A stretch of DNA of 64,000 bases from an uncultured Oscillospiraceae bacterium (GCA_949289045.1 CASEMN010000002.1:186001-250000); one strand, 5' to 3'. Counted from the first letter of the stretch, positions 35,112-44,929 are shown. The notes: a model not told the origin generated them from the sequence alone. Translations and numbers: made by a program.

Positions 35112-36530
35112 TTAATTGTAGCCGTAACCTTGCTTTTTTCCATATCCGTAACCTGAATACCCACCGTAACCGCCGGCTGAAGAAGTTTTTTCTACATTGT
35201 TGTAAACGCTTCCCAAAATGGGCGTACCGCTGTCAGAAATTGCGGAAACCGCATCCTGAATAAATGATACCGGTGTGGCGTCGTCACGCACTACCAAAAG
35301 AACGCTGTCGGAATAACCTGCTACTATTATGCTGTCCGTTACAACATTCACCGGCGCCGTATCTACAATCACATAATCAAAGCTTTCTTTAAGGCTTCTG
35401 AAAAGCTCTCCAGCCTTTTGGCCGGAAAGAAGCTCGGAGGCATTATCGTCGGCTATTCCGGAAGCCAAAACATATATTCCGTATCTCTTAATAAAGCGAA
35501 CCGCTTCATTTGCAGGTATTCTCCCCTTTATTACATCCAGAACGCTTCGGCTTTCGGGAGTGCTTATGCTAAGCGCCTTCGCAACTGCAGGCTTTCTTAA
35601 ATCGCCGTCCACAAGTAAAACACTTTTTCCGTTTTGTCCCAGGGCAATTGCTAAATTTACCGCAACTGTAGTTTTTCCTTCATTTTCGCTGGCACTTGTT
35701 ACCATAATAGTTTTATAACCTTTTTTTCCGGCAAGTATTTCTATTTTTGTTCTGATTATTTTATAAGCTTCTATAAATCCAAAACCGGTGGACAGGTCGG
35801 TAATTAAAAGACTTCTTTTTTTGCCTTTTCTCCTGTCCTTTTTTATGTGTCCGACTCTGCCTATTACAGAAAGTCCTAACTCTGTTTGAATGTCCTTTTG
35901 GCTGCGTATAGTTGCCCTTGACAAATCCGAAAGCACTATAATTATTACTGAGACAGCAACACCTATAAAAAATCCCAAAACTCCCAGTATCGCAACATCA
36001 GAGTTGCTGTCAGGGGCAGAGGCTGCCGAAGCTCCGCTGAAAATTTCCAAATTGGTATTTTTAACACTTTCAACATATGGAGCATAACTTGTCTCAATAG
36101 CTCTCGCTACGGCGAACGATGTTTGAGCAGACGGCGTTGTAACCCCAAGCTCCAATATAAGAGTATCAGCGGGAACTACAATAGAGATATTTGAGCGAAG
36201 TTCTCTAACAGAATAATTGGCGCCGGATTTTCTTATAACATCTGTCAGAAATTCATCGCTTGTAAGAATGTACTTAAACGTTGAATTCAGCGTAGAAGAA
36301 GCCGTAACGTCTCCGCTTGAAATACTCCCTGTAATTTCGCCCTCGTTTCTGTTGCTGGAAATAAAAACTACCTTTGAAGTATATTGCGGTTTATAGGAAA
36401 CAGCTCCCGCAACAGCTCCGCCCACAGCAAAGGAAAGGGCAAAAACTACAACAAGCCACCACTTTTTCATAAGCAGTCTGAAAAAGCGGAAAAAATTTAT
36501 TTCTATTCCTGTTTTAACCTCGTTTTCCAA
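35112..36530 (-). CDS. Polysaccharide co-polymerase fused to tyrosine kinase (Wzc-like)
   Basis: 472 residues. A Wzz-like chain-length domain with membrane helices near 25-45 and 178-200 is followed by a bacterial tyrosine kinase domain: Walker A SENEGKTT (281-288), Walker A' LLVDGDLRKP (305-314), Walker B YVIVDTAPV (386-394). The last 20 residues form a tail with six tyrosines, the autophosphorylation cluster. It controls length and export of a surface polysaccharide. In most Firmicutes the two parts are separate proteins. The start is TTG with AAGGAGG seven bases upstream. It is the last gene of a three-gene locus. Confidence 0.92.
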   Translation of the reverse strand: MENEVKTGIEINFFRFFRLLMKKWWLVVVFALSFAVGGAVAGAVSYKPQYTSKVVFISSNRNEGEITGSISSGDVTASSTLNSTFKYILTSDEFLTDVIRKSGANYSVRELRSNISIVVPADTLILELGVTTPSAQTSFAVARAIETSYAPYVESVKNTNLEIFSGASAASAPDSNSDVAILGVLGFFIGVAVSVIIIVLSDLSRATIRSQKDIQTELGLSVIGRVGHIKKDRRKGKKRSLLITDLSTGFGFIEAYKIIRTKIEILAGKKGYKTIMVTSASENEGKTTVAVNLAIALGQNGKSVLLVDGDLRKPAVAKALSISTPESRSVLDVIKGRIPANEAVRFIKRYGIYVLASGIADDNASELLSGQKAGELFRSLKESFDYVIVDTAPVNVVTDSIIVAGYSDSVLLVVRDDATPVSFIQDAVSAISDSGTPILGSVYNNVEKTSSAGGYGGYSGYGYGKKQGYGYN

Positions 36531-36543
36531 GGAAATTCCTCCT

Positions 36544-37773
36544 TCAATTTCTTCTCTTTAGCTTTTTACTGCTCTGCATATATGAAAACCACGGCAGAAG
36601 CCATGAAATTGTCAAATAGACATGATCGGTTTTTGAATAAAAGCTTACTGTTCCAACATGAGAAATAAGCATTGCGATAACCAAGGTAAAGGAAAGTATT
36701 TTATAAACATTTCTTTCTAACAGCCCCTTAACCGATTTTAAAATAATAACCGGATAAATCCAGTAATAAGCGATGAAACCGATAATTCCGTAACTTACGA
36801 GAAGCTCAACAAAATTATTATGGGTATAATGGGACGTTCCGTAATCCTCCGAAAACAACTTTATAAAAGCTCCGCCTCCGTAACCTGTCAGAGGTCTTGT
36901 GAGAAAAATTTCAATACCTTTCGCCACATATAGTTCCCTTTTTGCAACGCTGCCGTCGGGGGTGCTGCCGGAAAAATAATACTGAACCAAATCGCCCATG
37001 GTTTTGCCTATTGTATCAGAAAGAAAAGGAATGTTTTTAATTGCCACTATAACAATAACAGGAACTAAAAGACAGATAAGGATATTCCTCACTAAATGCT
37101 TTCTGCCGGAACTTAAAAGTATAACCATAACCGATACCGCCACAAGGGTTATTATTCCCCTTCTTGAGCTCGAAAGTATCACCATAAGAAAAAGAAAAAA
37201 ATAACATAAATAATACTTTTTTTCTCCTCCTGTAAAAGCTAAAACAAGGGAAATTATCGCCCCTATTATTTCGATTCCGCTGGTAATGTTTCGGTTATAA
37301 TAAAAATTTCCTATATCTCCGGCAAACCATTGAGACACCGGAGTAAAAATTAAAATAGTCACGGCCAAAAACACTACGGAAAATACTGTTAAATTAAGTA
37401 TACGGCGCATTCTTCCGCTGTTTGTGACATAATCGGTGAGAAAATACGCTGTAATTAAATTTTGAAATAGTCTGAAAGCAATATCTAGAGTATCTCCTAA
37501 AGAGACAGCCCAAAGAACAGATAAAGCAGCTACAAGTACAAAAATAAGATTCCAAACGGTAAACATATTTATGCTTAAAGAACGGGTACGCAGAATTTTT
37601 CCGAGGGAATAATAAGAGCCCGCTCCGAGAAAGAGAAGATAAAAAGCATAGTATATACCTATTCCCCAACCCGGTACTGTATAAAAAGCATAGCCGCACA
37701 TATGGAGTAAAAAAGCCGTTTCGAAAATAAGCTCATTTGCATTTCCTTTTATTTTTACAATGCTGTTTTCCAT
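36544..37773 (-). CDS. O-antigen ligase/polymerase (Wzy-like)
   Basis: About 409 residues with around ten to twelve membrane helices. A long outer loop holds GRPLTGYGGGAFIK-like text (TRPLTGYGGGAF) and YTHNNFVELLVSYG, which are hallmarks of the O-antigen ligase/Wzy family. It probably joins polysaccharide repeat units on the outer face of the membrane. A GTG at 37785 is in frame; neither start has a good ribosome binding site, so the ATG was chosen. It lies 13 bp upstream of the Wzc-like gene and about 105 bp downstream of the glycosyltransferase. Confidence 0.85.
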   Translation of the reverse strand: MENSIVKIKGNANELIFETAFLLHMCGYAFYTVPGWGIGIYYAFYLLFLGAGSYYSLGKILRTRSLSINMFTVWNLIFVLVAALSVLWAVSLGDTLDIAFRLFQNLITAYFLTDYVTNSGRMRRILNLTVFSVVFLAVTILIFTPVSQWFAGDIGNFYYNRNITSGIEIIGAIISLVLAFTGGEKKYYLCYFFLFLMVILSSSRRGIITLVAVSVMVILLSSGRKHLVRNILICLLVPVIVIVAIKNIPFLSDTIGKTMGDLVQYYFSGSTPDGSVAKRELYVAKGIEIFLTRPLTGYGGGAFIKLFSEDYGTSHYTHNNFVELLVSYGIIGFIAYYWIYPVIILKSVKGLLERNVYKILSFTLVIAMLISHVGTVSFYSKTDHVYLTISWLLPWFSYMQSSKKLKRRN

Positions 37774-37879
37774 TTTAAACGCCACATGATACTAAGACAG
37801 CGTCAAACGCTGAAGCACAAAAGCTTTTCATACCCGTACCATTCCTTTCAGAATATTTTTCGCTTCTTTCCCCTTTAAA

Positions 37880-39145
37880 TCAGGAAATTATTTTGGCCGC
37901 AAAATCTGAATAATTTTTTTCGGCGTTATATTTTTTCATCCACATATTACGGGAAGATTCCGACATTTTATCAATTTCACTTCTTTTAAGAGACATGAAC
38001 TCCATAATTTCTTTTATCAGCTCACTATCTGAAAAATCTTTATTAATAAGTTTACCCGTAACTCCGTTTTCCACCGCTTCCTTAGTTCCTCCGCAGTCGG
38101 TCGCCATAACAGGTATTCCAAAGGAAGCCGCTTCCATAATAGAAACAGGCACCCCTTCGCTTTCGCTGACATTTAAAAACATATCCGGAGAATTACTCAG
38201 ATAAAATTCGTTTACCTGTTTATTTGTCATCTGACCTTTAAATTCAAAAGTCACTTTTTTACCAGACAGTTTTTGCTCTGTATAAGTTTTGAGTTTTTGG
38301 AGCTTTTTTCCCGAACCGCCTATATGAATCCACTTTATACTTTTTGCTCCGGTGTAAAGCGAAAGAGCGTCTGCAACCCTCCAAACACGCTTTACTGGAT
38401 TTAATGAGGAACAGGTAACTATCGTAAAAATTTCCCGCTCACTTTTTGGGCTTATTCCGTAATCCTTTGTGCCCAGAAAAGAACAACTTATTTTCCCTGC
38501 GAAAGAGGGATACTTTTCTTTAAGATGTTTTTCTCCGTGTTTAGAGCAGGTAAATACTTTATCGAGGTTTTCCAGAAGATACTCACGTTCAGGAAGATAT
38601 TTAAGAGGATCTCTCTCTTCATAAATATCGTATCCGTGGGCTCGTGAAATTACTTTTTCGGCATTAATACCAAGGCTTAAAAGCTTCTTTTTTATTTCTA
38701 CCGCAACATTAGCCGTAACAAAAAGCCAATAACTGTAAATAATAACTCTGTCATATTTTTTCAGCTCTTCAACAGGAAGCTTATTCATAACCTGCCTGTA
38801 CTGCCTACGGGTTCTGGAAAGAAAGTATTCACGAAAAAGCTTCTTTCTGAAATCTTTATCAGTTATATCATCATGGGCAATGTTCTTCCCTTTACTGAAA
38901 AACATATTCATTGAAGCTCGAATTAAATCTTCCGCTCTTTCGCTTTTTCTCGAACGCATCCCCGTAATAAATGCAGCGGTATTACTTGGAACATCTCTTG
39001 TAAGAGTATCATTTACGTTTGCGTCCAATGCACAGATTATAACTTTGTCAAAGCTGCGGCTGACAATTTCAATTTCGTTTTCAATGAAATATTCTCCCCC
39101 GTCAAAAGGATATGTATTTGTAAGCATAATGAGACAATTTGACAT
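37880..39145 (-). CDS. Glycosyltransferase family 4-like
   Basis: 421 residues with a GT-B fold. The C-terminal donor site has SESEGVPVSIMEAASFGIPV, with the E-x7-E glutamates, and the acceptor domain carries SRAHGYDIYEER. It transfers a nucleotide-sugar unit during exopolysaccharide or capsule assembly at the cytoplasmic membrane face; the sugar is unknown. GGGAGG lies eight bases before the ATG at 39145, better than the upstream in-frame start. It is the first gene of the small polysaccharide locus. Confidence 0.87.
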   Translation of the reverse strand: MSNCLIMLTNTYPFDGGEYFIENEIEIVSRSFDKVIICALDANVNDTLTRDVPSNTAAFITGMRSRKSERAEDLIRASMNMFFSKGKNIAHDDITDKDFRKKLFREYFLSRTRRQYRQVMNKLPVEELKKYDRVIIYSYWLFVTANVAVEIKKKLLSLGINAEKVISRAHGYDIYEERDPLKYLPEREYLLENLDKVFTCSKHGEKHLKEKYPSFAGKISCSFLGTKDYGISPKSEREIFTIVTCSSLNPVKRVWRVADALSLYTGAKSIKWIHIGGSGKKLQKLKTYTEQKLSGKKVTFEFKGQMTNKQVNEFYLSNSPDMFLNVSESEGVPVSIMEAASFGIPVMATDCGGTKEAVENGVTGKLINKDFSDSELIKEIMEFMSLKRSEIDKMSESSRNMWMKKYNAEKNYSDFAAKIIS

Positions 39146-39292
39146 ATTGCCGCCTCCCGAAGTTATAAATTTAAATTTAATTTTCCTCAAAACCCTTTAT
39201 TTATTCATCGTTTTCCGGCCTTATAGAAGGCTTAAATCATTTGTTAAAAATGCAGAATTGTCGCATAATGTTAAAAAAACGTGAATACAGTA

Positions 39293-39321
39293 TTGATTTT
39301 GTATTAATTTTCAAATATACT
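39293..39321 (+). promoter_or_regulatory. Promoter of xpt
   Basis: TTGATT, 17-bp spacer, TATACT, about 60 bp before the start. Confidence 0.6.
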
Positions 39322-39333
39322 AATTGTATGAAT

Positions 39334-39354
39334 TCAGCGGTAGATAACTGCTGA
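39334..39354 (+). promoter_or_regulatory. Hairpin in the xpt leader
   Basis: TCAGCGGT and ACTGCTGA form eight pairs (one G-T) around a five-base loop, followed by TAATTTTATT. It lies between promoter and gene and may be a weak attenuator. No purine riboswitch core is present. Confidence 0.4.
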
Positions 39355-39381
39355 TAATTTTATTCCTAAGGGCGTGATAAA

Positions 39382-39954
39382 TTGGAACTTCTTGAACAGC
39401 GAATTATCCGTGACGCCACGGTCATCGGTGACGATATTCTTAAAGTTGATATGTTTTTAAACCATCAGATTGACGTTGACCTTCTCAACGACATGGGTAA
39501 AGAATTTTACAGACTTTTCGGAGATATGGGCATTACAAAAATTCTTACAATTGAGGCTTCCGGCATAGGAATAGCCTGTATTGCCGCCCAGTATTTTTCC
39601 GTTCCCGTAGTATTCGCCAAAAAGGGAAACCATAAAAATGTAGGCAGCAACGTTTATACATCTGAGGTTTTTTCTTTTACAAAAGGAGTTTCCTATACAA
39701 TTACCGTTTCTCAGGATTATATTAATCCGGAAGATAACATACTGGTAATAGATGATTTTCTCGCTAACGGTAAGGCAATAATGGGTCTTAAGGACATAAT
39801 AGATCAGGCGGGAGCATCCCTTGCAGGAGTTGGAATAGCAATTGAAAAAGGCTTCCAGCCCGGCGGAAAAATGATAAGGGATAACGGAATTAAAGTCGAA
39901 TCTCTCGCTATTGTGGATTCAATGAAGGACGGAAAAGTTAAATTCCGCCGCTGA
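39382..39954 (+). CDS. xpt: Xanthine phosphoribosyltransferase
   Basis: 190 residues, the usual length. The PRPP-binding loop reads ILVIDDFLANGKA and the N-terminal text LLEQRIIRDATVIGDDILKVD is the Xpt signature. It converts xanthine and PRPP to XMP in purine salvage. It starts with TTG, preceded by AAGG. The BMP-type nucleoside transporter operon begins 59 bp downstream on the same strand, so uptake and salvage are probably co-expressed. Confidence 0.95.
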   Translation: MELLEQRIIRDATVIGDDILKVDMFLNHQIDVDLLNDMGKEFYRLFGDMGITKILTIEASGIGIACIAAQYFSVPVVFAKKGNHKNVGSNVYTSEVFSFTKGVSYTITVSQDYINPEDNILVIDDFLANGKAIMGLKDIIDQAGASLAGVGIAIEKGFQPGGKMIRDNGIKVESLAIVDSMKDGKVKFRR

Positions 39955-40013
39955 GTAAGGTTTTCAAAGGACAAGAAGTCCGGTGAATAAACAAAAAATG
40001 GAGGTAAGAAAAA

Positions 40014-41177
40014 ATGACTAAGTTCAAGAAAATTGTCGCCCTTGTATTGGCTCTTGTACTTGTTTTCGCTCTTGCAGCTTGCGGCGGAAACACTGATACA
40101 ACTCCCTCAGGCGACGGCACATCAACAGGCGAAAAGCAGCCTATGCCCGCTATCGCTAAGGACGACATCAAAGTCGGCGTTCTCCACATCGGTGATCCCG
40201 CAGACGGAGCAGGTTACTCCTATGCTCACGATTCCGGTATCGTAGAGATGCAGAAGGCTATCGGCCTCAGAGACGATCAGATCATCCGTAAGAACAACGT
40301 TGCCGACGATAACGACACAGCTATCGAAACAGCTCTCAACGAGCTTATTGAGGCAGGATGCAATATCATCTTCGCAACAAGCTGGGGCTACATGGAGAAG
40401 GTTAACGAGGCTGCAACAGCTCACCCCGAAATTATCTTCTCACACTGCTCCGGATATATGTCAAACGACACTAACTTCAACAACTACTTCGGACAGATTT
40501 ATCAGGCACGTTACCTTGCAGGTATCGTAGCAGGACTTAAGACTGAATCCGATAAGATCGGCTATGTTGCCGCTCAGGATAACAACAATCCCGAGGTTAC
40601 AGGCGGTATTGACGCTTTCGCACTTGGCGTTAAGAGCGTTAACCCCGACGCTAAAATCTATGTAAAGGTTACTAACACATGGTTTGACCTTCAGAAGGAA
40701 AAGGCAGCAGCTGTTGCTCTTCTCGACGAGGGATGCGACGTTATCGCACAGCATCAGGATACAACTCAGCCCATGGTTGCCGCTCAGGAGAGAGGCGCTT
40801 ACGGTATCGGCTATAACTCAGATATGGCCGTTCAGGTTCCGGACGCAGTTCTTACATCTGTTGTATGGCACTGGGGCGTTTACTACACTGCCGCTGTTCA
40901 GGCTGCAATTGACGGCACATGGACTGCTGACAACTATTTTGACGGCATGAAGGAAGGCCTTCTCGGTCTTACAGACCTTACAGACCTCTGCGCTGAAGGA
41001 ACAAAGGAAAAGGTTGACGAGGCAACTCAGAAGATCCTTAACGGTGAGCTTCAGGTATTCGCAGGCGAGATTAAGGACAACGAAGGCAACGTAAGAGTTA
41101 AGGCAGGAGAAAGCCTTGACGACGCTTACATCGCAGGCGAAATCAACTGGTATGTTGACAACGTTGTTGTTAAATAA
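40014..41177 (+). CDS. BMP-family nucleoside-binding lipoprotein
   Basis: 387 residues. The signal peptide ends in a lipobox with Cys23 (LAACGG), so it is anchored on the outer face of the membrane. The mature part matches the BmpA/PnrA family, with GDPADGAGYSYAHDSG at the ligand site and a DVIAQHQDTTQP segment. It captures purine nucleosides for the ABC importer encoded by the next three genes. GGAGG precedes the ATG. Its codon choice is more biased than that of its neighbours, suggesting high expression. Confidence 0.93.
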   Translation: MTKFKKIVALVLALVLVFALAACGGNTDTTPSGDGTSTGEKQPMPAIAKDDIKVGVLHIGDPADGAGYSYAHDSGIVEMQKAIGLRDDQIIRKNNVADDNDTAIETALNELIEAGCNIIFATSWGYMEKVNEAATAHPEIIFSHCSGYMSNDTNFNNYFGQIYQARYLAGIVAGLKTESDKIGYVAAQDNNNPEVTGGIDAFALGVKSVNPDAKIYVKVTNTWFDLQKEKAAAVALLDEGCDVIAQHQDTTQPMVAAQERGAYGIGYNSDMAVQVPDAVLTSVVWHWGVYYTAAVQAAIDGTWTADNYFDGMKEGLLGLTDLTDLCAEGTKEKVDEATQKILNGELQVFAGEIKDNEGNVRVKAGESLDDAYIAGEINWYVDNVVVK

Positions 41178-41201
41178 TCTCAGGATAAATTAACAGCTAA
41201 T

Positions 41202-41302
41202 CACAAGGCTTTCGGGTCCAATGCCTGAAAGCCTTGTGTAAGTTAAAAATAAGAGCTTTTGTGCAAACATTTAAAATTCTTAATATTGAAGAATTTTAAA
41301 TG
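41202..41302 (+). promoter_or_regulatory. Two tandem hairpins between binding protein and ATPase genes
   Basis: First hairpin 41202-41238: CACAAGGCTTTC with GAAAGCCTTGTG plus three inner pairs. Second hairpin 41268-41302: CATTTAAAATTCTT with AAGAATTTTAAATG, a perfect 14-bp stem. Neither has a good T-run. They probably stabilise the upstream mRNA or partly reduce read-through, giving more binding protein than transporter. Confidence 0.7.
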
Positions 41303-41343
41303 CCTGCATAATCAATTAACATATATAAGAAGGTGGGATTTGT

Positions 41344-42885
41344 TTGGACGATAAAAAGAATGTACCCTATGCTATCCAGTGCAAGGGAATTACCAAAACA
41401 TTCGGCCCAGTTGTGGCAAACGACAATATCGAGCTGACTGTTAAATCGGGAGAAATACTCGCCCTTCTCGGTGAAAACGGTTCCGGTAAAACTACCCTTA
41501 TGAACATGCTTTCAGGTATATATCACCCGGATTCAGGTTCAATTTTCGTAAGGGGTCAGGAAGTAAGCATAGCCTCCCCCAAGGACTCGCAAAACCTTGG
41601 AATCGGTATGATACATCAGCACTTTAAACTTGTTGATGTATTCAGCGCAAAAGACAACATAGTGGCAGGCACTAAAACAGACAAACGTCTCAGCGGTAAA
41701 AAACTTTCCGAAAAAGTTAAAGATATAAGCAAAAAATACGGCCTTGAAATTGACCCTGATAAAAAGACATACAATATGTCCGTAAGTGAAAAACAGACTG
41801 TTGAAATCCTTAAGGTTCTTTACAGAGGCGCTGATATTCTCATTCTCGATGAACCTACGGCTGTACTTACTCCCCAGGAAACTGACAAGCTCTTTGCAAT
41901 TCTTCGCAATATGAAGGAGAACGGCTGTGCCGTTATTATCATCACTCATAAACTCAACGAGGTTATGGCTATAAGTGATCGCGTAACAATTCTCCGTAAG
42001 GGAAAAAGTGTTGCAACGGTAAACACAGCAGAAACCAACATTCAGGAACTGACGGAGCTTATGGTGGGCAGAAAGGTAAGCCTCGAAATAGACAGACCGA
42101 AAGTTGAACAGACAGAGAACCTCTTTGAAGTTCATCACCTTATGGTTAAAAACGACGAGGGATATTACGCCCTTAACGATGTTTCCTTTAACCTTAACGG
42201 AGGAGAGATTTTAGGCGTTGCCGGAGTCGCAGGCAGCGGACAGAAAGAGCTTTGCGAAGCTATTGCAGGCCTTATTCCGGCGGATAAAGGTGCTGTTCTC
42301 TATAAGAAAGAAAACATCATCGGAAAATCCCCTGCCGAAATCATTAAAATGGGCATAAGCATGAGCTTTATCCCTGAGGACAGACTTGGAATGGGTCTTG
42401 TAGCATCAATGGGCATGACCGAAAACATGATGCTCAAAACCTACAAGAATACAAAGTCCCCCTTTGTTGATAAGAAACCCTCCAGAGAGCTGGCTCTAAA
42501 ACTTATCGACCAACTGGAAATTGTAACACCCGGCGTCAATACCCCCGTTTCACGTCTTTCCGGCGGTAACGTTCAGAAGGTTCTTCTGGGACGTGAAATT
42601 GAATCAAATCCCAATCTTTTAATAACAGCTTATCCCGTAAGAGGTCTTGATATCAACTCCTCCTACACAATATATCACCTTCTCAACGAACAGAAAAAGA
42701 AAGGCGTTGCGGTACTTTACATTGGCGAAGACCTGGACGTGCTTCTCGAACTGTGCGACAGAATTATGGTTCTGTGCCACGGCGAAATTACAGGTATTGT
42801 AAAATCGGACGAGGTTACAAAAGAGGAAATCGGCCTTATGATGGCCGGAGAAAAGAAAGCAGGAAAGGACGGTGCAACGGCATGA
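41344..42885 (+). CDS. Nucleoside ABC importer ATPase (two ATPase domains)
   Basis: 513 residues with tandem ATPase domains. The first has a complete Walker A (GENGSGKTTL) and Walker B (ILILDEPTAVL). The second has a degenerate loop (GVAGSGQKEL) and a signature LSGGNVQKVLLGREI. This is the sugar/nucleoside type, like NupA/YufO. It powers uptake of nucleosides delivered by the BMP lipoprotein. The start is TTG with AAGGTGG eight bases upstream. Its stop overlaps the next start (ATGA). Confidence 0.94.
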   Translation: MDDKKNVPYAIQCKGITKTFGPVVANDNIELTVKSGEILALLGENGSGKTTLMNMLSGIYHPDSGSIFVRGQEVSIASPKDSQNLGIGMIHQHFKLVDVFSAKDNIVAGTKTDKRLSGKKLSEKVKDISKKYGLEIDPDKKTYNMSVSEKQTVEILKVLYRGADILILDEPTAVLTPQETDKLFAILRNMKENGCAVIIITHKLNEVMAISDRVTILRKGKSVATVNTAETNIQELTELMVGRKVSLEIDRPKVEQTENLFEVHHLMVKNDEGYYALNDVSFNLNGGEILGVAGVAGSGQKELCEAIAGLIPADKGAVLYKKENIIGKSPAEIIKMGISMSFIPEDRLGMGLVASMGMTENMMLKTYKNTKSPFVDKKPSRELALKLIDQLEIVTPGVNTPVSRLSGGNVQKVLLGREIESNPNLLITAYPVRGLDINSSYTIYHLLNEQKKKGVAVLYIGEDLDVLLELCDRIMVLCHGEITGIVKSDEVTKEEIGLMMAGEKKAGKDGATA

Positions 42886-43976
42886 ACAGCGTAAGGACAA
42901 AAAACCACGAGCCTTTTATAAGAGTAGTCAAAAAACCGGAAATGCCGACGTCCAAAGCGGTTATTCTGAGAATTGCCTCCTTTGTACTGGCCATTGCCGT
43001 AGGCGGTCTTTTCATTCTCGCAATTGGTCACAATCCCTTTGAGGTTTATAAAGAAATGGTAATGGGCTGCTTCCGCAGCAAAATTGCTCTCCAGGGAACA
43101 GTTAAAATTATAGTTCCCCTGCTTATCACTTCTCTCGGCGTAACTCTCGCTTACAAGATGAAATTCTGGAACATCGGCGCAGAGGGCCAGATGCTCATGG
43201 GCGGTATTTTTGCCTCCTACTTTGCTCTTTTCCAGAACGATATGCCTCACTGGGCACTTTTGATTGTATCTTTCCTTGCCGGATGCATAGGCGGTGCAAT
43301 CTGGGGAATTATTCCCGCCTTCTTCAAGGTCAAGTTCGGCACAAACGAAACCCTCTTCACCTTGATGCTTAACTATATTGCACTTTATATCATTGACTTC
43401 CTCCGCCACGAAACATGGCGTGACCCCGGCGCAAGAGGCTTCCCGAAAATTGCCTCCTTTGCCTCCAACGCCAGAATCGGCGCAGTTTTCGACCTTCAGG
43501 GCGGCTGGGTAGTTGCACTTATTATGGTTGTTGCCGTTTTCGTACTTCTCAAATATACAAAGTTTGGCTATGAAATCAGCGTTGTAGGTGAAAGCCAGTC
43601 CACAGCAAGATATGCCGGAATGAGCGTTAAAAAGGTTGTAATCCTTACAATGGCTCTCAGCGGTGCAATCTGCGGCAGCGCAGGTATGATAAAAGCTATG
43701 GGCAGTGACTATACCCTTACTCTTGGTCTTGCCGACGGCGTAGGATTTACAGCAATTATAGTCGCATGGCTCGGACAGCTTAACCCCTTTATCATTCTTC
43801 TCATCACAATCTTTTTCAGCATCATTGAAAAGGGAAGCGGCGTTATTCAGTCCACCTTTAACATATCGGTATTTACCTCCGACGTTTTACAGGGAATTAT
43901 TCTTTTCTTCATAATTGCAAGTGAATTCTTCACAAGATATTCTTTCGCTTTCAAAAAAGGAGGTAAAAGCAAATGA
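42882..43976 (+). CDS. Nucleoside ABC importer permease 1
   Basis: 364 residues with about eight to ten membrane helices. It belongs to the branched/monosaccharide-type permease family (YufP-like), with text such as AYKMKFWNIGAEGQMLMGG typical of nucleoside permeases. The frame is open further upstream, but the ATG at 42882, overlapping the ATPase stop by four bases, gives the family N-terminus. It pairs with the next permease. Confidence 0.93.
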   Translation: MNSVRTKNHEPFIRVVKKPEMPTSKAVILRIASFVLAIAVGGLFILAIGHNPFEVYKEMVMGCFRSKIALQGTVKIIVPLLITSLGVTLAYKMKFWNIGAEGQMLMGGIFASYFALFQNDMPHWALLIVSFLAGCIGGAIWGIIPAFFKVKFGTNETLFTLMLNYIALYIIDFLRHETWRDPGARGFPKIASFASNARIGAVFDLQGGWVVALIMVVAVFVLLKYTKFGYEISVVGESQSTARYAGMSVKKVVILTMALSGAICGSAGMIKAMGSDYTLTLGLADGVGFTAIIVAWLGQLNPFIILLITIFFSIIEKGSGVIQSTFNISVFTSDVLQGIILFFIIASEFFTRYSFAFKKGGKSK

Positions 43977-44929
43977 CAATGTTTATTAACTTTCTCTATG
44001 CTGCAATAACCTCCGGTACTCCCCTTATGTTCGGTACCTTAGGCGAAATCATCACCGAAAAAGCCGGAAACCTCAACCTTGGTGTTGAAGGTATGATGGC
44101 GATTGGCGCAATTGCCGGTTTCTATGTAGGCTATACAACAAACAGCGTTATTTTAGCTGTTATCGCTTCTTTTGTGGCCGGTATCTTTGCCGCCCTTATC
44201 TATGCGTTCCTTACTGTTACACTTAAAGCAAACCAGAACGTTACAGGTCTTACCCTTACAATTTTCGGCATAGGTCTTTCAAACTTCCTTGGCGACTACA
44301 TAAGAACTGCTGCCGGAGAAACCACCCTTCAGCTTTCAACAGAATTTACCGCAAAGCTCGCAACATACAAAATCCCGCTCTTAGGAGATATTCCCTATAT
44401 CGGACATCTCTTTTTTGACCACAATCCCTTTGTTTACTTCGGCGTTATACTCTGCATAATAGCAGGTATTTACGTTAAATACACAAGAGCCGGTCTTAAT
44501 ATGCGTGCAGTGGGTGAAAACCCGGCGGCGGCAGATGCGGCAGGAATCAATATCAACTTTGTAAAGTATTTCAATATACTTTTAGGCGGCGGAATCTGCG
44601 GTATAGGCGGCGCTTATATCTCACTGGTTCTCTGCGGCGGCGTTTGGACACAGAGCTGCGTCGACGGTCTCGGATGGATTGCAGTTGCTCTCGTTATCTT
44701 CGCAAACTGGAATCCCTTTGCATGTATCCTCGGTTCTTTTGTATTCGGCGCATTCCGTGTACTTAAGTTCTATGTACCCAAAGAGGTTATCAGCATACCC
44801 GACGCAATATTCGATATGCTCCCCTTCCTTATTACAGCGATTGTTCTTGTCATCACTTCAATCCGCAAGAGTAAGGAAAGAAGCCAGCCCGCAGGCTGCG
44901 GAGTAAACTATTTCAGAGAAGAAAGATAA
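43973..44929 (+). CDS. Nucleoside ABC importer permease 2
   Basis: 318 residues with about eight to nine membrane helices (YufQ-like). The phrases TEKAGNLNLGVEGMMAIGA and RAVGENPAAADAAGI are typical. The start overlaps the previous stop by four bases and is preceded by AAAGGAGG. The last gene of the salvage operon, followed by a strong terminator. Confidence 0.93.
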   Translation: MTMFINFLYAAITSGTPLMFGTLGEIITEKAGNLNLGVEGMMAIGAIAGFYVGYTTNSVILAVIASFVAGIFAALIYAFLTVTLKANQNVTGLTLTIFGIGLSNFLGDYIRTAAGETTLQLSTEFTAKLATYKIPLLGDIPYIGHLFFDHNPFVYFGVILCIIAGIYVKYTRAGLNMRAVGENPAAADAAGININFVKYFNILLGGGICGIGGAYISLVLCGGVWTQSCVDGLGWIAVALVIFANWNPFACILGSFVFGAFRVLKFYVPKEVISIPDAIFDMLPFLITAIVLVITSIRKSKERSQPAGCGVNYFREER

